The notes: generated by a model from the sequence alone, not told the origin. Counted from the stretch's first letter, positions 8,731 to 18,310 are shown. The stretch is 64,000 nucleotides of DNA from Pantoea agglomerans (GCF_020149765.1 NZ_CP083810.1:143705-207704), one strand, 5' to 3'. Program-made: numbers and translations.

Positions 8731-8757
8731 GGTGATGCTGCCAACTTACTGATTTAG
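7831..8757 (+). pseudogene. tnpA: IS903 transposase fused to an IS1-derived tail
   Basis: The frame starts at TTG 7831 (MKDQITHPPDNTDRS), as in IS903, and carries the IS5-family DDE core (HLVIDSTGLKVFG, AADGAYDT, RRSIAETAMYRIKQLFGG). At residue about 300 the sequence crosses into IS1 and ends with GDAANLLI, translated from the IS1 left end. The native C-terminus after DYDGQVAEA is lost. The same tail terminates the truncated resolvase at 57786. Confidence 0.93.
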
Positions 8758-8785
8758 TGTATGATGGTGTTTTTGAGGTGCTCCA

Positions 8786-9061
8786 GTGGCTTCTGTTTCT
8801 ATCACCTGTCCCTCCTGTTCAGCTACTGACGGGGTGGTGCGTAACGGCAAAAGCACTGCCGGACATCAGCGCTATCTCTGCTCTCACTGCCGTAAAACAT
8901 GGCAACTGCAGTTCACTTACACCGCTTCTCAACCCGGTACGCACCAGAAAATCATTGATATGGCCATGAATGGCGCTGGATGCCGGGCAACCGCCCGCAT
9001 TATGGGCGTTGGCCTCAACACGATTTTACGTCACTTAAAAAACTCAGGCCGCAGTCGGTAA
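8786..9061 (+). CDS. insA: IS1 InsA
   Basis: Intact 91-residue DNA-binding protein, identical in sequence to that of copies A and D. Confidence 0.95.
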   Translation: MASVSITCPSCSATDGVVRNGKSTAGHQRYLCSHCRKTWQLQFTYTASQPGTHQKIIDMAMNGAGCRATARIMGVGLNTILRHLKNSGRSR

Positions 9062-9483
9062 CCTCGCGCATACAGCCGGGCAGTGACGTCATCGTCTGCG
9101 CGGAAATGGACGAACAGTGGGGCTACGTCGGGGCTAAATCGCGCCAGCGCTGGCTGTTTTACGCGTATGACAGGCTCCGGAAGACGGTTGTTGCGCACGT
9201 ATTCGGTGAACGCACTATGGCGACGCTGGGGCGTCTTATGAGCCTGCTGTCACCCTTTGACGTGGTGATATGGATGACGGATGGCTGGCCGCTGTATGAA
9301 TCCCGCCTGAAGGGAAAGCTGCACGTAATCAGCAAGCGATATACGCAGCGAATTGAGCGGCATAACCTGAATCTGAGGCAGCACCTGGCACGGCTGGGAC
9401 GGAAGTCGCTGTCGTTCTCAAAATCGGTGGAGCTGCATGACAAAGTCATCGGGCATTATCTGAACATAAAACACTATCAATAA
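8980..9483 (+). CDS. insB: IS1 InsB
   Basis: Intact 167-residue catalytic region. The slippery A run used for the InsA-InsB' frameshift is near 9036-9042 (TTAAAAAACTC). Confidence 0.95.
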   Translation: MPGNRPHYGRWPQHDFTSLKKLRPQSVTSRIQPGSDVIVCAEMDEQWGYVGAKSRQRWLFYAYDRLRKTVVAHVFGERTMATLGRLMSLLSPFDVVIWMTDGWPLYESRLKGKLHVISKRYTQRIERHNLNLRQHLARLGRKSLSFSKSVELHDKVIGHYLNIKHYQ

Positions 9484-9498
9484 GTTGGAGTCATTACC

Positions 9499-9618
9499 CA
9501 GGATGTGGATAGCGCGCGCGTCGAAAAGATTAAACAGGCGATGCGCAACGGCGAACTACAGATGGACGCCGATAAAATCGCCGACGCGCTGCTGCGAAAT
9601 ATCCTTGAAGAGGGGTGA
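9499..9618 (+). pseudogene. flgM: flgM, C-terminal 39 codons only
   Basis: Directly after IS1 the frame reads QDVDSARVEKIKQAMRNGEL and ends DADKIADALLRNILEEG. This is the sigma-28-binding C-terminus of the anti-sigma factor FlgM. Everything upstream was replaced by IS1. The stop codon is 11 bp before the flgN start, keeping the usual flgM-flgN order. Confidence 0.88.
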
Positions 9619-9629
9619 CAGAGGCGCTC

Positions 9630-10073
9630 ATGGAGAGTTTACAGGCCGCCTTAACCAGGCTGCAGGAAACGCTCAGTGAACTGGATGGCGTGCTGGCCGA
9701 AGAGATCAAACAGCTCAGCGGCGCGACTATCCATCCGGTTTCCCTTCAGCACCTTTCCGATATGAAAAGCCGCCTGCTGGCGACTGTCGCCTGGCATGAC
9801 GAACAGCGGAAACAGCAGGAAGATCGTCTGCAGCTGTTTGCCCCCTATCAGCCGCAGCCTGCGCTGGCCGCACAGTGGAGCGTCATGCTGCCGATGATTA
9901 AACGGGCCAGCGAAATGAACCAGCAAACCCGCCAGCTGCTGGAGATGCATCTGCAGCGAGCGCGCCATTTAACCCGCGCGATAGATAAAACGGCGGCGGC
10001 CCCCGGGCTTTATACTGCTGGCGGGCAATCGGACTCTAACGGCTCGACGCGCGCTTACGATATTACTATCTAG
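9630..10073 (+). CDS. flgN: FlgN, flagellar hook-filament junction chaperone
   Basis: FlgN is the cytoplasmic type III export chaperone for FlgK and FlgL. The 147-residue product is almost entirely helical (MESLQAALTRLQETLSELDG; MLPMIKRASEMNQQTRQLLE). It ends with the family's GLYTAGGQ segment and a basic/hydrophobic tail. ATG 9630 follows GAGG; GTG 9615, overlapping the flgM stop, is an alternative. The gene looks complete but has lost its flagellar operon promoter. It is evidence that this segment came from a chromosome of a motile enterobacterium. Confidence 0.85.
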   Translation: MESLQAALTRLQETLSELDGVLAEEIKQLSGATIHPVSLQHLSDMKSRLLATVAWHDEQRKQQEDRLQLFAPYQPQPALAAQWSVMLPMIKRASEMNQQTRQLLEMHLQRARHLTRAIDKTAAAPGLYTAGGQSDSNGSTRAYDITI

Positions 10074-10090
10074 CCGCCCTGGGGTGGCGG

Positions 10091-10216
10091 TCTTTACCCT
10101 CCTTTCCCGCTGTGCGATGGCGGTCTTTAACGCCCCTTTCCCGCTGTGCGATGGCAATACTTAATGCCCCTTCCGCCGTGCGATGGTGAGCTTTAACGCC
10201 CCTTTTTCGTTAGCGG
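10091..10216. repeat. Four degenerate tandem copies of a 33-bp unit
   Basis: Units start near 10091, 10124, 10158 and 10191. Each reads roughly CTTTAACGCCCCTTTCCCGC followed by TGTGCGATGGCGG. The fourth is shortened and diverged. They lie between flgN and the lldP control region and have no coding potential. Confidence 0.85.
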
Positions 10217-10567
10217 GGGCTCTCCTGCTCCGCCATGCGATAACCGGCTGACGCCACGAAATAGCTCTTCGCGGCCTCATGGCGCTCCTGATGCTACCGC
10301 CCGCTGGCCGCTTCAGCGGCGCTAAACGCTTTGCCGCCTGCACGCCCGCGAAATTGGTCATACCAAAACCTGTTGTTTGTGACAAATCTTCCAGCCTCAA
10401 ATGAAAGTTTTAGCGAAAGATTGCATTCATCCCCGCACCAGATAAACAATTCTTTAACATTTACGCGCTTTTTGGTCTGACCAGCCTTGCGGCTGCGTGC
10501 TGTCTGACTGCGGCGCTCCCCGACCGCTGCCGTTTACAGGCAGGCACTCTTCTGGAGAATCAGGATC
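10217..10567. promoter_or_regulatory. lldP upstream region
   Basis: Gene-free 350-bp leader of the L-lactate operon. It contains the LldR-type palindrome at 10354-10366, and AT-rich sequence further down (AACAATTCTTTAACATTTACG near 10445-10465) that could hold the promoter. The ribosome site CTGGAGAATCAGG lies just before ATG 10568. Confidence 0.6.
10354..10366. promoter_or_regulatory. LldR operator palindrome
   Basis: TTGGTCATACCAA is a perfect TTGGT-N3-ACCAA palindrome, the core recognised by FadR/LldR-type GntR regulators. It lies 200 bp upstream of lldP, and lldR is the second gene of the same operon. LldR would repress here in the absence of lactate. Confidence 0.75.
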
Positions 10568-12217
10568 ATGCAAAACTGGCAGCAACTTTACGATCCGCTC
10601 GATAATATCTGGCTGTCGAGCCTGATTGCGGCGCTTCCCATTCTCTTTTTCTTTTTCGCGCTGACGCGGCTGCGGATGAAAGGCTATCTCGCCGGCACCA
10701 TCACGGTGCTGATCGCGCTGGCGGTGGCGCTGCTGTTCTACCGTATGCCGATCGACCAGGCGCTCGCCTCCGCCGTTTACGGTTTCTTCTACGGTCTGTG
10801 GCCTATCGCCTGGATTATCGTCGCCGCGGTGTTCGTGTATAAAATTACGGTGAAAACCGGCCAGTTTGGCATCATTCGCAACTCCATTTTGTCGATTACC
10901 GAAGATCAACGCCTGCAGATGTTGATCGTCGGCTTCGCCTTCGGATCCTTTCTGGAAGGCGCCGCCGGCTTCGGCGCGCCGGTGGCGATCACCGCCGCGC
11001 TGCTGGTCGGTTTGGGCTTTAAGCCAGTCTACGCCGCCGGGCTTTGCCTGATTGTGAACACCGCGCCGGTCGCCTTCGGCGCGATGGGCATTCCGATTAT
11101 CGTCGCCGGCCAGGTCACCGGCGTGGATGCAATGGCGATCAGCCAGATGGCGGGGCGCCAGTTGCCGTTCCTGACCATGATCGTGCTGTTCTGGGTCATG
11201 GCGATCATGGATGGCTGGCGCGGGGTGAAAGAGACCTGGCCTGCAGTGGTGGTCTCCGGCGGCTCTTTCGCTATCGCCCAGTACCTGACCTCCAACTTCC
11301 TCGGCCCGGAGCTGCCGGACGTGATCTCCGCACTGGTCTCCCTGCTCTGCCTGACGCTGTTCCTGCGCGTCTGGAAGCCGGCGCGCATTTTCCGCTTTGC
11401 TGGCGAGGAGGAAAGCGGCGAACCGCAGCGCGTCGAGCGCTACAGCGCGGCGCAGGTGATGCGCGCCTGGATGCCGTTCCTGTTTTTGACGCTGACCGTC
11501 ACCCTGTGGAGCATTCCGCCGTTTAAGGCGCTGTTCGCACCCGGCGGCGCGCTGTATGACTGGGTCTTCTCTTTCGCCGTGCCGTTCCTGCATCAGCAAG
11601 TGATCAAGATGCCGCCGGTGGTCGCCACCGCCACGCCTTACGCCGCTATCTACAAGCTCGACTGGTTCTCTGCCACCGGCACGGCAATTTTTATCGCTGC
11701 GCTGCTGTCGGTGATCTGGCTGCGCATGCGCCCCGCGCAGGCGATAAGCGCCTTTGGCGAAACCCTGCGCGAGCTGGCGCTGCCGATTTACTCCATCGGC
11801 GCGGTGCTGGCGTTCGCCTTTATCTCCAACTATTCGGGCCTCTCTACCACGCTGGCGCTGGCACTGGCCCATACCGGCAACGCCTTCACCTTCTTTTCAC
11901 CGTTTCTCGGCTGGCTGGGCGTATTCCTCACCGGCTCCGATACCTCCTCTAACGCGCTGTTCGCCGCCCTGCAGGCGACCACCGCGCAGCAGATCGGCGT
12001 GCCGGAGGTGCTGCTGGTCGCCGCCAACACCACCGGCGGCGTTACCGGCAAAATGATTTCACCGCAGTCGATCGCTATCGCCTGCGCCGCGGTGGGGCTG
12101 GTCGGCAAAGAGGCCGACCTGTTCCGCTTTACCGTTAAGCACAGCCTGATTTTCACCTGCATAGTGGGGATTATCACTTCGCTGCAGGCCTGGGTTTTCC
12201 CGTGGATGATCCCGTAA
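10568..12217 (+). CDS. lldP: L-lactate permease
   Basis: This 549-residue inner-membrane lactate:H+ symporter is of normal family length (about 550). It starts [19 protein letters not shown] and has about 13 hydrophobic segments. Conserved family blocks include [20 protein letters not shown] near residue 127, [29 protein letters not shown] and [17 protein letters not shown]. It is the first gene of an operon with lldR and lldD; its stop TAA overlaps the lldR ATG (TAATG). The very high third-position GC contrasts with the sil and defence regions. Confidence 0.96.
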   Translation: MQNWQQLYDPLDNIWLSSLIAALPILFFFFALTRLRMKGYLAGTITVLIALAVALLFYRMPIDQALASAVYGFFYGLWPIAWIIVAAVFVYKITVKTGQFGIIRNSILSITEDQRLQMLIVGFAFGSFLEGAAGFGAPVAITAALLVGLGFKPVYAAGLCLIVNTAPVAFGAMGIPIIVAGQVTGVDAMAISQMAGRQLPFLTMIVLFWVMAIMDGWRGVKETWPAVVVSGGSFAIAQYLTSNFLGPELPDVISALVSLLCLTLFLRVWKPARIFRFAGEEESGEPQRVERYSAAQVMRAWMPFLFLTLTVTLWSIPPFKALFAPGGALYDWVFSFAVPFLHQQVIKMPPVVATATPYAAIYKLDWFSATGTAIFIAALLSVIWLRMRPAQAISAFGETLRELALPIYSIGAVLAFAFISNYSGLSTTLALALAHTGNAFTFFSPFLGWLGVFLTGSDTSSNALFAALQATTAQQIGVPEVLLVAANTTGGVTGKMISPQSIAIACAAVGLVGKEADLFRFTVKHSLIFTCIVGIITSLQAWVFPWMIP

Positions 12218-12978
12218 TGCATGAAGAACAACGCCTGGCGGAGAGCCTGGCGCAACGCCTGAGGGCTTTTATTGACGAGCAGCGGCTGCAGCCGGGCGAA
12301 CGGCTGCCGGCGGAGCGCCAGCTGGCGCAGCAGCTGACAGTCTCCCGTTCGTCGCTGCGCGAGGCGCTGCAGAAACTGATCAGCGAAGGGGTACTGATCA
12401 GCCGGCGCGGCGGCGGCAACTTTATTGCCGAACGCCCGGCGGACTGGTCGGCGTCGCGGCTGGTGATGCCGCTCAGCACCCTGCTGGCGGACGACCCCGG
12501 TTACCGCTACGACGTGCTGGAAGCGCGCATCGCCATTGAATCCAGCACGGCGTGGCACGCCGCGCGCCGCGCCACGCCGGAAGACAAAGCGCATATCGAG
12601 CGCTGCTATCAGATGATGCTGCAGGTCAGCGATCGCGACGATCCCGACCTGGCTGCCCACTCCGACGTGCGCTTTCATCTGGCGATCGCCGAGGCCGCCC
12701 ACAACCTGGTGCTGCTGCAGGCGATGCGCGGTCTGTTCGATCTGCTGCAGTCGTCGGTGATGCAGAGCCGTCAGCGGATGTACACCGCGCCGGAGATTTT
12801 CCAGCAGCTGGCGGTGCAGCATCAGGCGATCTGTCAGGCGATTATCGCCGGCGATGCCGAACGGGCGCGCAGCGTCACTATCCACCACCTTGAATTTGTT
12901 GACGCCACCATGCGCAACCTGCATGAGGAAGAGGCGCGACGGGCGCGCAGTATGCGCATTCCGGACAGTAAAGCGTAA
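12217..12978 (+). CDS. lldR: LldR, GntR/FCD-family L-lactate regulator
   Basis: The N-terminal winged helix (LPAERQLAQQLTVSRSSLRE then ALQKLISEGVLISRRGGGNF) is followed by an FCD ligand-binding domain (HSDVRFHLAIAEAAHN, VQHQAICQAIIAGDAERAR) whose His residues bind the metal/lactate site. I chose ATG 12217, overlapping the lldP stop; GTG 12202 would add five residues. The product senses L-lactate and controls lldPRD through the palindrome at 10354. lldD follows after 12 bp. Confidence 0.94.
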   Translation: MHEEQRLAESLAQRLRAFIDEQRLQPGERLPAERQLAQQLTVSRSSLREALQKLISEGVLISRRGGGNFIAERPADWSASRLVMPLSTLLADDPGYRYDVLEARIAIESSTAWHAARRATPEDKAHIERCYQMMLQVSDRDDPDLAAHSDVRFHLAIAEAAHNLVLLQAMRGLFDLLQSSVMQSRQRMYTAPEIFQQLAVQHQAICQAIIAGDAERARSVTIHHLEFVDATMRNLHEEEARRARSMRIPDSKA

Positions 12979-12990
12979 GCGAGGACTACC

Positions 12991-14175
12991 GTGATTATCT
13001 CATCAGCAAAAGATTACCGAGCCGCAGCGAAAGCCAAAGTGCCGCCGTTTCTGTTTCACTACGCCGACGGCGGCGCTTATGACGAGTACACCCTGAAACG
13101 CAACAGCGACGATCTGGCGCAAATCGCGCTGCGCCAGCGCATTCTGCGCAATATGTCCTCGCTGAGCCTGGAAACGCAGCTGTTCGGCGAGACGCTATCG
13201 ATGCCGGTGGCGCTGGCGCCCGTCGGCCTGTGCGGCATGTATGCGCGTCGGGGCGAGGTACAGGCGGCGCGCGCGGCGGATAAAAAGGGCATTCCTTTTA
13301 CGCTCTCCACCGTGTCGCTCTGCCCGATTGAAGAGGTCGCCCCGGCGATGCAGCGCCCGATGTGGTTCCAGCTCTATGTGCTGCGCGATCGCGGCTTTAT
13401 GCGCAACGTGCTGGAGCGGGCGCAGGCGGCGGGCTGCTCGACGCTGGTGTTTACCGTCGATATGCCGGTGCCGGGCGCGCGCTATCGCGATGCGCACTCC
13501 GGTATGAGCGGCCCGAACGCGGCGATGCGCCGCTATCTGCAATCGGCGCTCTATCCGCAATGGGCCTGGGATGTCGGCATTCATGGCCGCCCGCACGATC
13601 TTGGCAATATCTCCGCCTACCGCGGCGAGCCGACCCACCTGGAGGATTACATTGGCTGGCTGGGCAATAACTTTGACCCTTCGATCTCGTGGAGCGACCT
13701 GGAGTGGATCCGCGATTTCTGGAAGGGGCCGATGATCATCAAAGGCATCCTTGACCCGGAGGATGCGTGCGACGCGGTACGTTTCGGCGCGGACGGTATC
13801 GTGGTATCGAACCATGGCGGCCGCCAGCTGGACGGCGTACTCTCCTCGGCGCGCGCGCTGCCCGCCATCGCCGACGCGGTAAAGGGCGAACTGGCGATCC
13901 TGGCGGACGGCGGCGTACGCAGCGGGCTGGATGTGGTGCGCATGATCGCGCTGGGCGCGGATACCGTGCTGCTGGGCCGCGCGTTTCTCTATGCGCTGGC
14001 GGCGGCGGGCGAGGCGGGCGTCAGCAATCTGCTGAACCTGTTTGAAAAAGAGATACGCGTGGCGATGACGCTGACCGGCGCGCGCTCGATCGCGGAAATT
14101 ACCCGCGATTCGCTGGTGCAGGCGGCGGCGCCGATGGAGCCTGACGCGCTGGCGAAGGCGGTAGCCAACGACTAA
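12991..14175 (+). CDS. lldD: L-lactate dehydrogenase, FMN-dependent, respiratory
   Basis: This 394-residue enzyme oxidises L-lactate to pyruvate at the inner membrane and passes electrons to quinone. The FMN alpha-hydroxyacid dehydrogenase motifs are present: [27 protein letters not shown], the lysine in GPMIIKGI, and the catalytic His-Gly-Gly-Arg in [12 protein letters not shown] near residue 275. [19 protein letters not shown] binds FMN phosphate. GTG 12991 follows GAGGAC. The gene is complete and ends 20 bp before a strong terminator. Confidence 0.96.
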   Translation: MIISSAKDYRAAAKAKVPPFLFHYADGGAYDEYTLKRNSDDLAQIALRQRILRNMSSLSLETQLFGETLSMPVALAPVGLCGMYARRGEVQAARAADKKGIPFTLSTVSLCPIEEVAPAMQRPMWFQLYVLRDRGFMRNVLERAQAAGCSTLVFTVDMPVPGARYRDAHSGMSGPNAAMRRYLQSALYPQWAWDVGIHGRPHDLGNISAYRGEPTHLEDYIGWLGNNFDPSISWSDLEWIRDFWKGPMIIKGILDPEDACDAVRFGADGIVVSNHGGRQLDGVLSSARALPAIADAVKGELAILADGGVRSGLDVVRMIALGADTVLLGRAFLYALAAAGEAGVSNLLNLFEKEIRVAMTLTGARSIAEITRDSLVQAAAPMEPDALAKAVAND

Positions 14176-14194
14176 GGCGAGGCCATAAAAACAG

Positions 14195-14222
14195 AAAACC
14201 CGGCGGAGAGGCCGGGTTTTTT
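14195..14222. terminator. Bidirectional terminator after lldD
   Basis: AACCCGGC-GGAGAG-GCCGGGTT with A residues on one side and TTTTTT on the other. It serves lldD from the left and the convergent chemoreceptor fragment from the right. Confidence 0.9.
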
Positions 14223-14246
14223 ATCTTATCTGCTCACGCCTGAGGC

Positions 14247-14809
14247 TCAGAACTGTTCCCAGCCCCCCTGTGAGGCGGTCGCCGCGGCCGGCGTCGGCGT
14301 CAGCACGCGCGGACGCGGCGCGCTGACCGCCGGACTGCGCTCAAAGCCGCGCTGCGCGGTTTTAAACACGGCCACCGTCTGTTCCAGCTGTCGCGCCTGA
14401 TCTTCCAGCGACGAGGCGGCAGCGGAGGACTCTTCAACCAGCGCGGCGTTCTGCTGCGTGGTGGTATCCATCTCGGTCATCGCCTGGCCGATCTGCAGGA
14501 TGCCGCGGCTCTGCTCTTCGGAGGCGCTGGCGATCTCGTTCATGATGCCGCTCACCTGAGAGACGGAGCGCACGATGTCATCCATCGCCTGCCCGGCGCT
14601 GCTGACCAGCCGCGAGCCATTATCGACCTTCTGCCCCGCTTCATTGATCAGCGTTTCAATTTCGCGTGCCGCCGTGGCGCTGCGCTGTGCCAGACTGCGC
14701 ACTTCGCCTGCCACCACCGCAAAGCCGCGGCCCTGCTCGCCGGCGCGCGCTGCTTCCACCGCCGCGTTCAGCGCCAGAATGTTGGTCTGGAAAGCAATAC
14801 CGTTGATCA
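14247..14809 (-). pseudogene. Methyl-accepting chemotaxis protein, C-terminal part
   Basis: The frame is open up to the IS1 end at 14810, beginning [20 protein letters not shown], the conserved hairpin tip of the chemoreceptor signalling domain that binds CheA/CheW. It continues through the adaptation helices and ends in GWEQF, a WxxF-type pentapeptide that tethers CheR/CheB. The sensor domain, membrane helices and start are missing, cut by IS1 copy C. Confidence 0.92.
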
Positions 14810-14864
14810 GGTGATGCTGCCAACTTACTGATTTAGTGTATGATGGTGTTTTTGAGGTGCTCCA

Positions 14865-15140
14865 GTGGCTTCTGTTTCTATCAGCTGTCCCTCCTGTTCA
14901 GCTACAGACGGGGTGGTGCGTAACGGTAAAAGTACTGCCGGACATCAGCGCTATCTCTGCTCTCACTGCCGTAAAACATGGCAGTTACAGTTCACATACA
15001 CAGCCTCTCAACCCGGTACGCACCAGAAAATCATTGATATGGCCATGAATGGCGCTGGATGCCGGGCAACCGCCCGCATTATGGGCGTTGGCCTCAACAC
15101 AATTTTACGTCACTTAAAAAACTCAGGCCGCAGTCGGTAA
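14865..15140 (+). CDS. insA: IS1 InsA, variant
   Basis: Intact 91 residues. One amino acid differs from the other copies (SISCPSC instead of SITCPSC); several synonymous differences lie in the first half. Confidence 0.95.
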   Translation: MASVSISCPSCSATDGVVRNGKSTAGHQRYLCSHCRKTWQLQFTYTASQPGTHQKIIDMAMNGAGCRATARIMGVGLNTILRHLKNSGRSR

Positions 15141-15562
15141 CCTCGCGCATACAGCCGGGCAGTGACGTCATCGTCTGCGCGGAAATGGACGAACAGTGGG
15201 GCTACGTCGGGGCTAAATCGCGCCAGCGCTGGCTGTTTTACGCGTATGACAGGCTCCGGAAGACGGTTGTTGCGCACGTATTCGGTGAACGCACTATGGC
15301 GACGCTGGGTCGTCTTATGAGCCTGCTGTCACCCTTTGACGTGGTGATATGGATGACGGATGGCTGGCCGCTGTATGAATCCCGCCTGAAGGGAAAGCTG
15401 CACGTAATCAGCAAGCGATATACGCAGCGAATTGAGCGGCATAACCTGAATCTGAGGCAGCACCTGGCACGGCTGGGACGGAAGTCGCTGTCGTTCTCAA
15501 AATCGGTGGAGCTGCATGACAAAGTCATCGGGCATTATCTGAACATAAAACACTATCAATAA
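15059..15562 (+). CDS. insB: IS1 InsB
   Basis: Intact 167 residues, with one substitution (QHNFT for QHDFT) relative to the other copies. Confidence 0.95.
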   Translation: MPGNRPHYGRWPQHNFTSLKKLRPQSVTSRIQPGSDVIVCAEMDEQWGYVGAKSRQRWLFYAYDRLRKTVVAHVFGERTMATLGRLMSLLSPFDVVIWMTDGWPLYESRLKGKLHVISKRYTQRIERHNLNLRQHLARLGRKSLSFSKSVELHDKVIGHYLNIKHYQ

Positions 15563-15577
15563 GTTGGAGTCATTACC

Positions 15578-16375
15578 AGCAGCTGCTTGGCTAAAGTGAT
15601 TCCTGTTACTGGCTAAATTTAATCTATAGACAACAAGAGCCAAAACCCGTTATCCGGCATTCATGCAATGAAGGCCGGATGACATTACACCTGATCAACA
15701 TCAGCTATCATCGTTGCAATTGGACAAAGATGGATGGGTACTAAGATCTTCAGGCGAAAAAGATGACTATTCGTGATGATCTGTAATGTGCCACAAGCGG
15801 ACGTTGGGGATTGCACATAGCGTGTCTGTTAGGGATGCCTTCCTAATGTACTGCGCGCGCCCTTCTCAACCATGACTTGCCGCTGCGACGTTTCAGGGAT
15901 ACGTATTATCTCCAGTCCGTACGTTTCAGTAAAAACGAGAAGTAGAAAGCTGCAGAATGGAGATATCTTTCTTTCGTCCGGTAGCGCGCCTCGTTGTATC
16001 CGGAATGACATTTCAGAACCATGAAAACATCAGAGAATACTTCACTGCTGTTCTTCATTCTCCGTGCGACTGGCCGCTTTCTCCTCTGCAGGGGCTGACC
16101 GATCTGAGAGACGACCTATATCACCGTAACGGGTATATCAGAACGGGCTCCAGGGTTGACGTCTGCGTCCATGATCTGAGGAATGCCGTTTTGGTTGTGA
16201 GAAACATCATTGATACCGCGATAGTCTCCCTGTAGCTGGAAGAATCTTTTTTTATCAATGGCCGCAAGGAAGAGGAGCGCGAATTTATGGCTGCAATGAT
16301 CGGCAGCGGCTCATCATCAGTAAAGAAACCATGACAGAAATCGTTTCGTACGGATATGCCTAGCCGCCTGCACAG
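15578..16375. other. Gene-poor junction right of IS1 copy C
   Basis: No convincing gene. A frame at 15957-16235 has no ribosome site or recognisable fold. A half-deleted member of the 24-nt palindrome family (GCCACAAGCGGAC) lies near 15789-15801. The stretch leads into a broken recombinase gene. Confidence 0.45.
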
Positions 16376-16600
16376 TTGCCTGTGGCCATCGATTATCCCG
16401 CGGCGCTGGTCCTGCGTCAGATAGCGGCCCGGCATGACGAGTACCCGCAGTATCTGCCGGAACCGGAAATCAGTGCCCTGCTGCAATACGTGCCGGATCT
16501 GCACCGCAAGATGCTGTTCACCACCCTGTGGAACACCGGGGTATGTATCAACGAAGCGATAGGTATCACAGAAGCAATGTCAGCAACGAGTGCCTTATAG
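16376..16600 (+). pseudogene. Tyrosine recombinase fragment 1 (N-terminal part)
   Basis: The translation PVAIDYPAALVLRQIAARHD then [20 protein letters not shown] matches the start of the recombinase at 46014 and, more distantly, the intact recombinase at 19385-20122 ([20 protein letters not shown]). Homology stops after GVCINEAIGI, where the intact protein has [10 protein letters not shown]. The Arg of the catalytic GARIGE motif has become Cys, and the catalytic domain is missing. Confidence 0.8.
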
Positions 16601-16741
16601 TTTCATATCAGCCGCAAGTAGGCCTCTAGATTTAAAGAGGAAATGATTTTATGTGGACAAAGCGTAAGTAGATAAGATATTTCTTATTCCATGAGGTACA
16701 TTATCCTGTACCGGAAGCCACGCTTATAAAGGAAATCAAAA

Positions 16742-18310
16742 ATGGCAGGCAGGCAAAATATTCCCGCTCAGCTGCGGCTAAAGAAAATTGAAATTCAGAA
16801 CCTGAAAGGTATTACTAACTGCACTATTGATTTTCCACCCGATAAAAATGTCACCGCCATTATGGGCATGAATGGCTCCGGTAAATCGACGATCATTCAC
16901 GCTCTTGCCTGCTGCTACAGGCCCCGGGCTACCACTTCCAAAGAAAATAACCAGTTTTCAGATTTTTTTACGCCTCATGATGAAAATAACTGGCGGGACA
17001 GTGGCTTTAAGGCTCAGTACTATGCAGGTACTCTGATGAATAACGGAGCCAGAATCCTGTTCACATCCTCGCTGGCACCAAACGATGTTTTCAGTCAGGA
17101 TTACAAAAAAGTAAAACGATGGATGCCGATATATGAGCGTCGTCCAGTCAAGGAATCCCTTTACCTTGGCTTACAGACACTCGGCACCCTTTCTGACGAT
17201 TTAGCCGCTTCCCGACACTCTAAATACCGCAGCGTACCGTTTGGTCCTCCACATCTGAAAACAAAAATTCTTCACTCCATGAGCCGGGTGATGGAGGCAA
17301 ATTACTCTGACCTGATGATATGTACGTCTGGTCGTGGCAATTATTCCTTTATCAAGCTCACCAAGAATGGTGTTACCTATACTGAACACACGATGGGCGC
17401 TGGTGAAAAGCGCGTTTATGAAGTGCTGCGGGCAGCCCACGATCCTCTGCTTCATCCTAACGGGTTGCTTCTGATTGACGAGCTGGATGTGCTGTTGCAT
17501 GAGAAAGCTTTTAAGCGACTGGTTAGCGAGCTCATTGAAATAGCCGACAGTTCCCTGCTGGAAATCGTCTTTTCAACTCACCGGGAATCCGTCATTCAGT
17601 TTAAAAGACTCATCAATATCGTCAGCATTTTCAATATGGGGACCGGCGTGCAGGCCTTTCCGGGCGTATCTGCTGATGCATTACGGCAACTCAGTGACAT
17701 CCAGCCGGAAATGGTCAGTGTGTTTGTTGAAGATGAGCTTGCGCGTACGGCGGTTAACGTCCTGCTTGAGCGTGAGGCCCTTACTGACAAGGTGGATGTG
17801 GAACTGTTCGGAGCCGCAGAAAATTCTGCCGTCGTGCTTGCCGGACTGATGCTGGCTAGAAAGGATATCAGCAAAGTCATGTGCATTCTGGACGGCGATA
17901 TCTGTCGTACCACACAGGAGAAACTCAAAATCATCCAGAAATGCCTGACCGGTACGGATAAAAGGCCTCAGCGGCGCCTAGTGCTGGACCGTATTTTTGA
18001 GTTCGGTCTCACTGACTTTCCACAGAAGGGAGCTCCTGAATACAACCATAAACAATGGTTTGAGTCCATTGATGCTGCGGATGTCACAGTCGAAGAGCGT
18101 GCAGAGTTCACCAAGCTGAAACAGTACTCATTATCGATTCAGGGCTTACCTGACTGGCATGACTATTATGAAAGGCTGAACCATCTGGCGCGCAAACCTA
18201 ACATTGAACATACTGTTTTAAGCTATATCAGTAAGTACAGTCTCGCATGGAGTAATTATATCCATGATATTCGTACAGAAATTATGAATAAAGCTGCTGA
18301 GCTTGAATAG
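16742..18310 (+). CDS. AAA ATPase with C-terminal TOPRIM-like domain (OLD-like)
   Basis: This 522-residue protein starts at ATG 16742 behind AAAGGAA. An SMC/ABC-type ATPase occupies residues 1-310: Walker A GMNGSGKST at 42-50, a signature-like region HTMGAGEKRVYEVL near 217-230, Walker B LLLIDELD near 242, and an H-loop FSTHRES. A C-terminal domain follows with SVFVEDE near 327, LFGAAENSAVV near 358 and CILDGD near 382. This acidic pattern (E, then DxD) fits a TOPRIM nuclease, as in OLD proteins, several of which protect against phages. It stands alone, without an adjacent UvrD helicase. It is flanked by recombinase remnants, so it is probably an acquired defence gene; its activity is inferred. 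Confidence 0.8.
   Translation: MAGRQNIPAQLRLKKIEIQNLKGITNCTIDFPPDKNVTAIMGMNGSGKSTIIHALACCYRPRATTSKENNQFSDFFTPHDENNWRDSGFKAQYYAGTLMNNGARILFTSSLAPNDVFSQDYKKVKRWMPIYERRPVKESLYLGLQTLGTLSDDLAASRHSKYRSVPFGPPHLKTKILHSMSRVMEANYSDLMICTSGRGNYSFIKLTKNGVTYTEHTMGAGEKRVYEVLRAAHDPLLHPNGLLLIDELDVLLHEKAFKRLVSELIEIADSSLLEIVFSTHRESVIQFKRLINIVSIFNMGTGVQAFPGVSADALRQLSDIQPEMVSVFVEDELARTAVNVLLEREALTDKVDVELFGAAENSAVVLAGLMLARKDISKVMCILDGDICRTTQEKLKIIQKCLTGTDKRPQRRLVLDRIFEFGLTDFPQKGAPEYNHKQWFESIDAADVTVEERAEFTKLKQYSLSIQGLPDWHDYYERLNHLARKPNIEHTVLSYISKYSLAWSNYIHDIRTEIMNKAAELE

Larger units (their letters stand above)
8731..9498 (+). mobile_element. IS1: IS1 copy B, complete, left end of the lld segment
   Basis: The ends are GGTGATGCTGCC at 8731 and the complement of GGTAATGACTCC ending at 9498; length 768 bp. 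The flanking nonamers (GCAGAGGCT and CAGGATGTG) do not match. It cuts IS903 on the left and flgM on the right, and lies in the same orientation as copy C. Confidence 0.97.
14810..15577 (+). mobile_element. IS1: IS1 copy C, complete, right end of the lld segment
   Basis: The copy is 768 bp with typical ends. Flanking nonamers (CGTTGATCA and AGCAGCTGC) do not match each other, and the outer flank does not match the outer flank of copy B. The first third (about 14883-15005) differs from the other copies at roughly ten positions, while the rest is nearly identical, so it is a mosaic IS1. Confidence 0.97.

Noticed and set aside
10454..11872. A 472-codon minus-strand open frame opposite lldP
   Set aside because: High-GC shadow of lldP. 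The product is a low-complexity Arg/Gln/His protein with no ribosome site, while lldP is unmistakable on the other strand.
11830..12924. Long minus-strand frame opposite lldP-lldR, and similar frames opposite lldD and cadA
   Set aside because: Composition-driven shadows of clear genes; no start sites or domains.
8731..15577. A classical IS1 composite transposon with a 9-bp target duplication
   Set aside because: The outer flanks of copies B and C do not match, so simple transposition into this site is not supported, although the segment is IS1-bounded.
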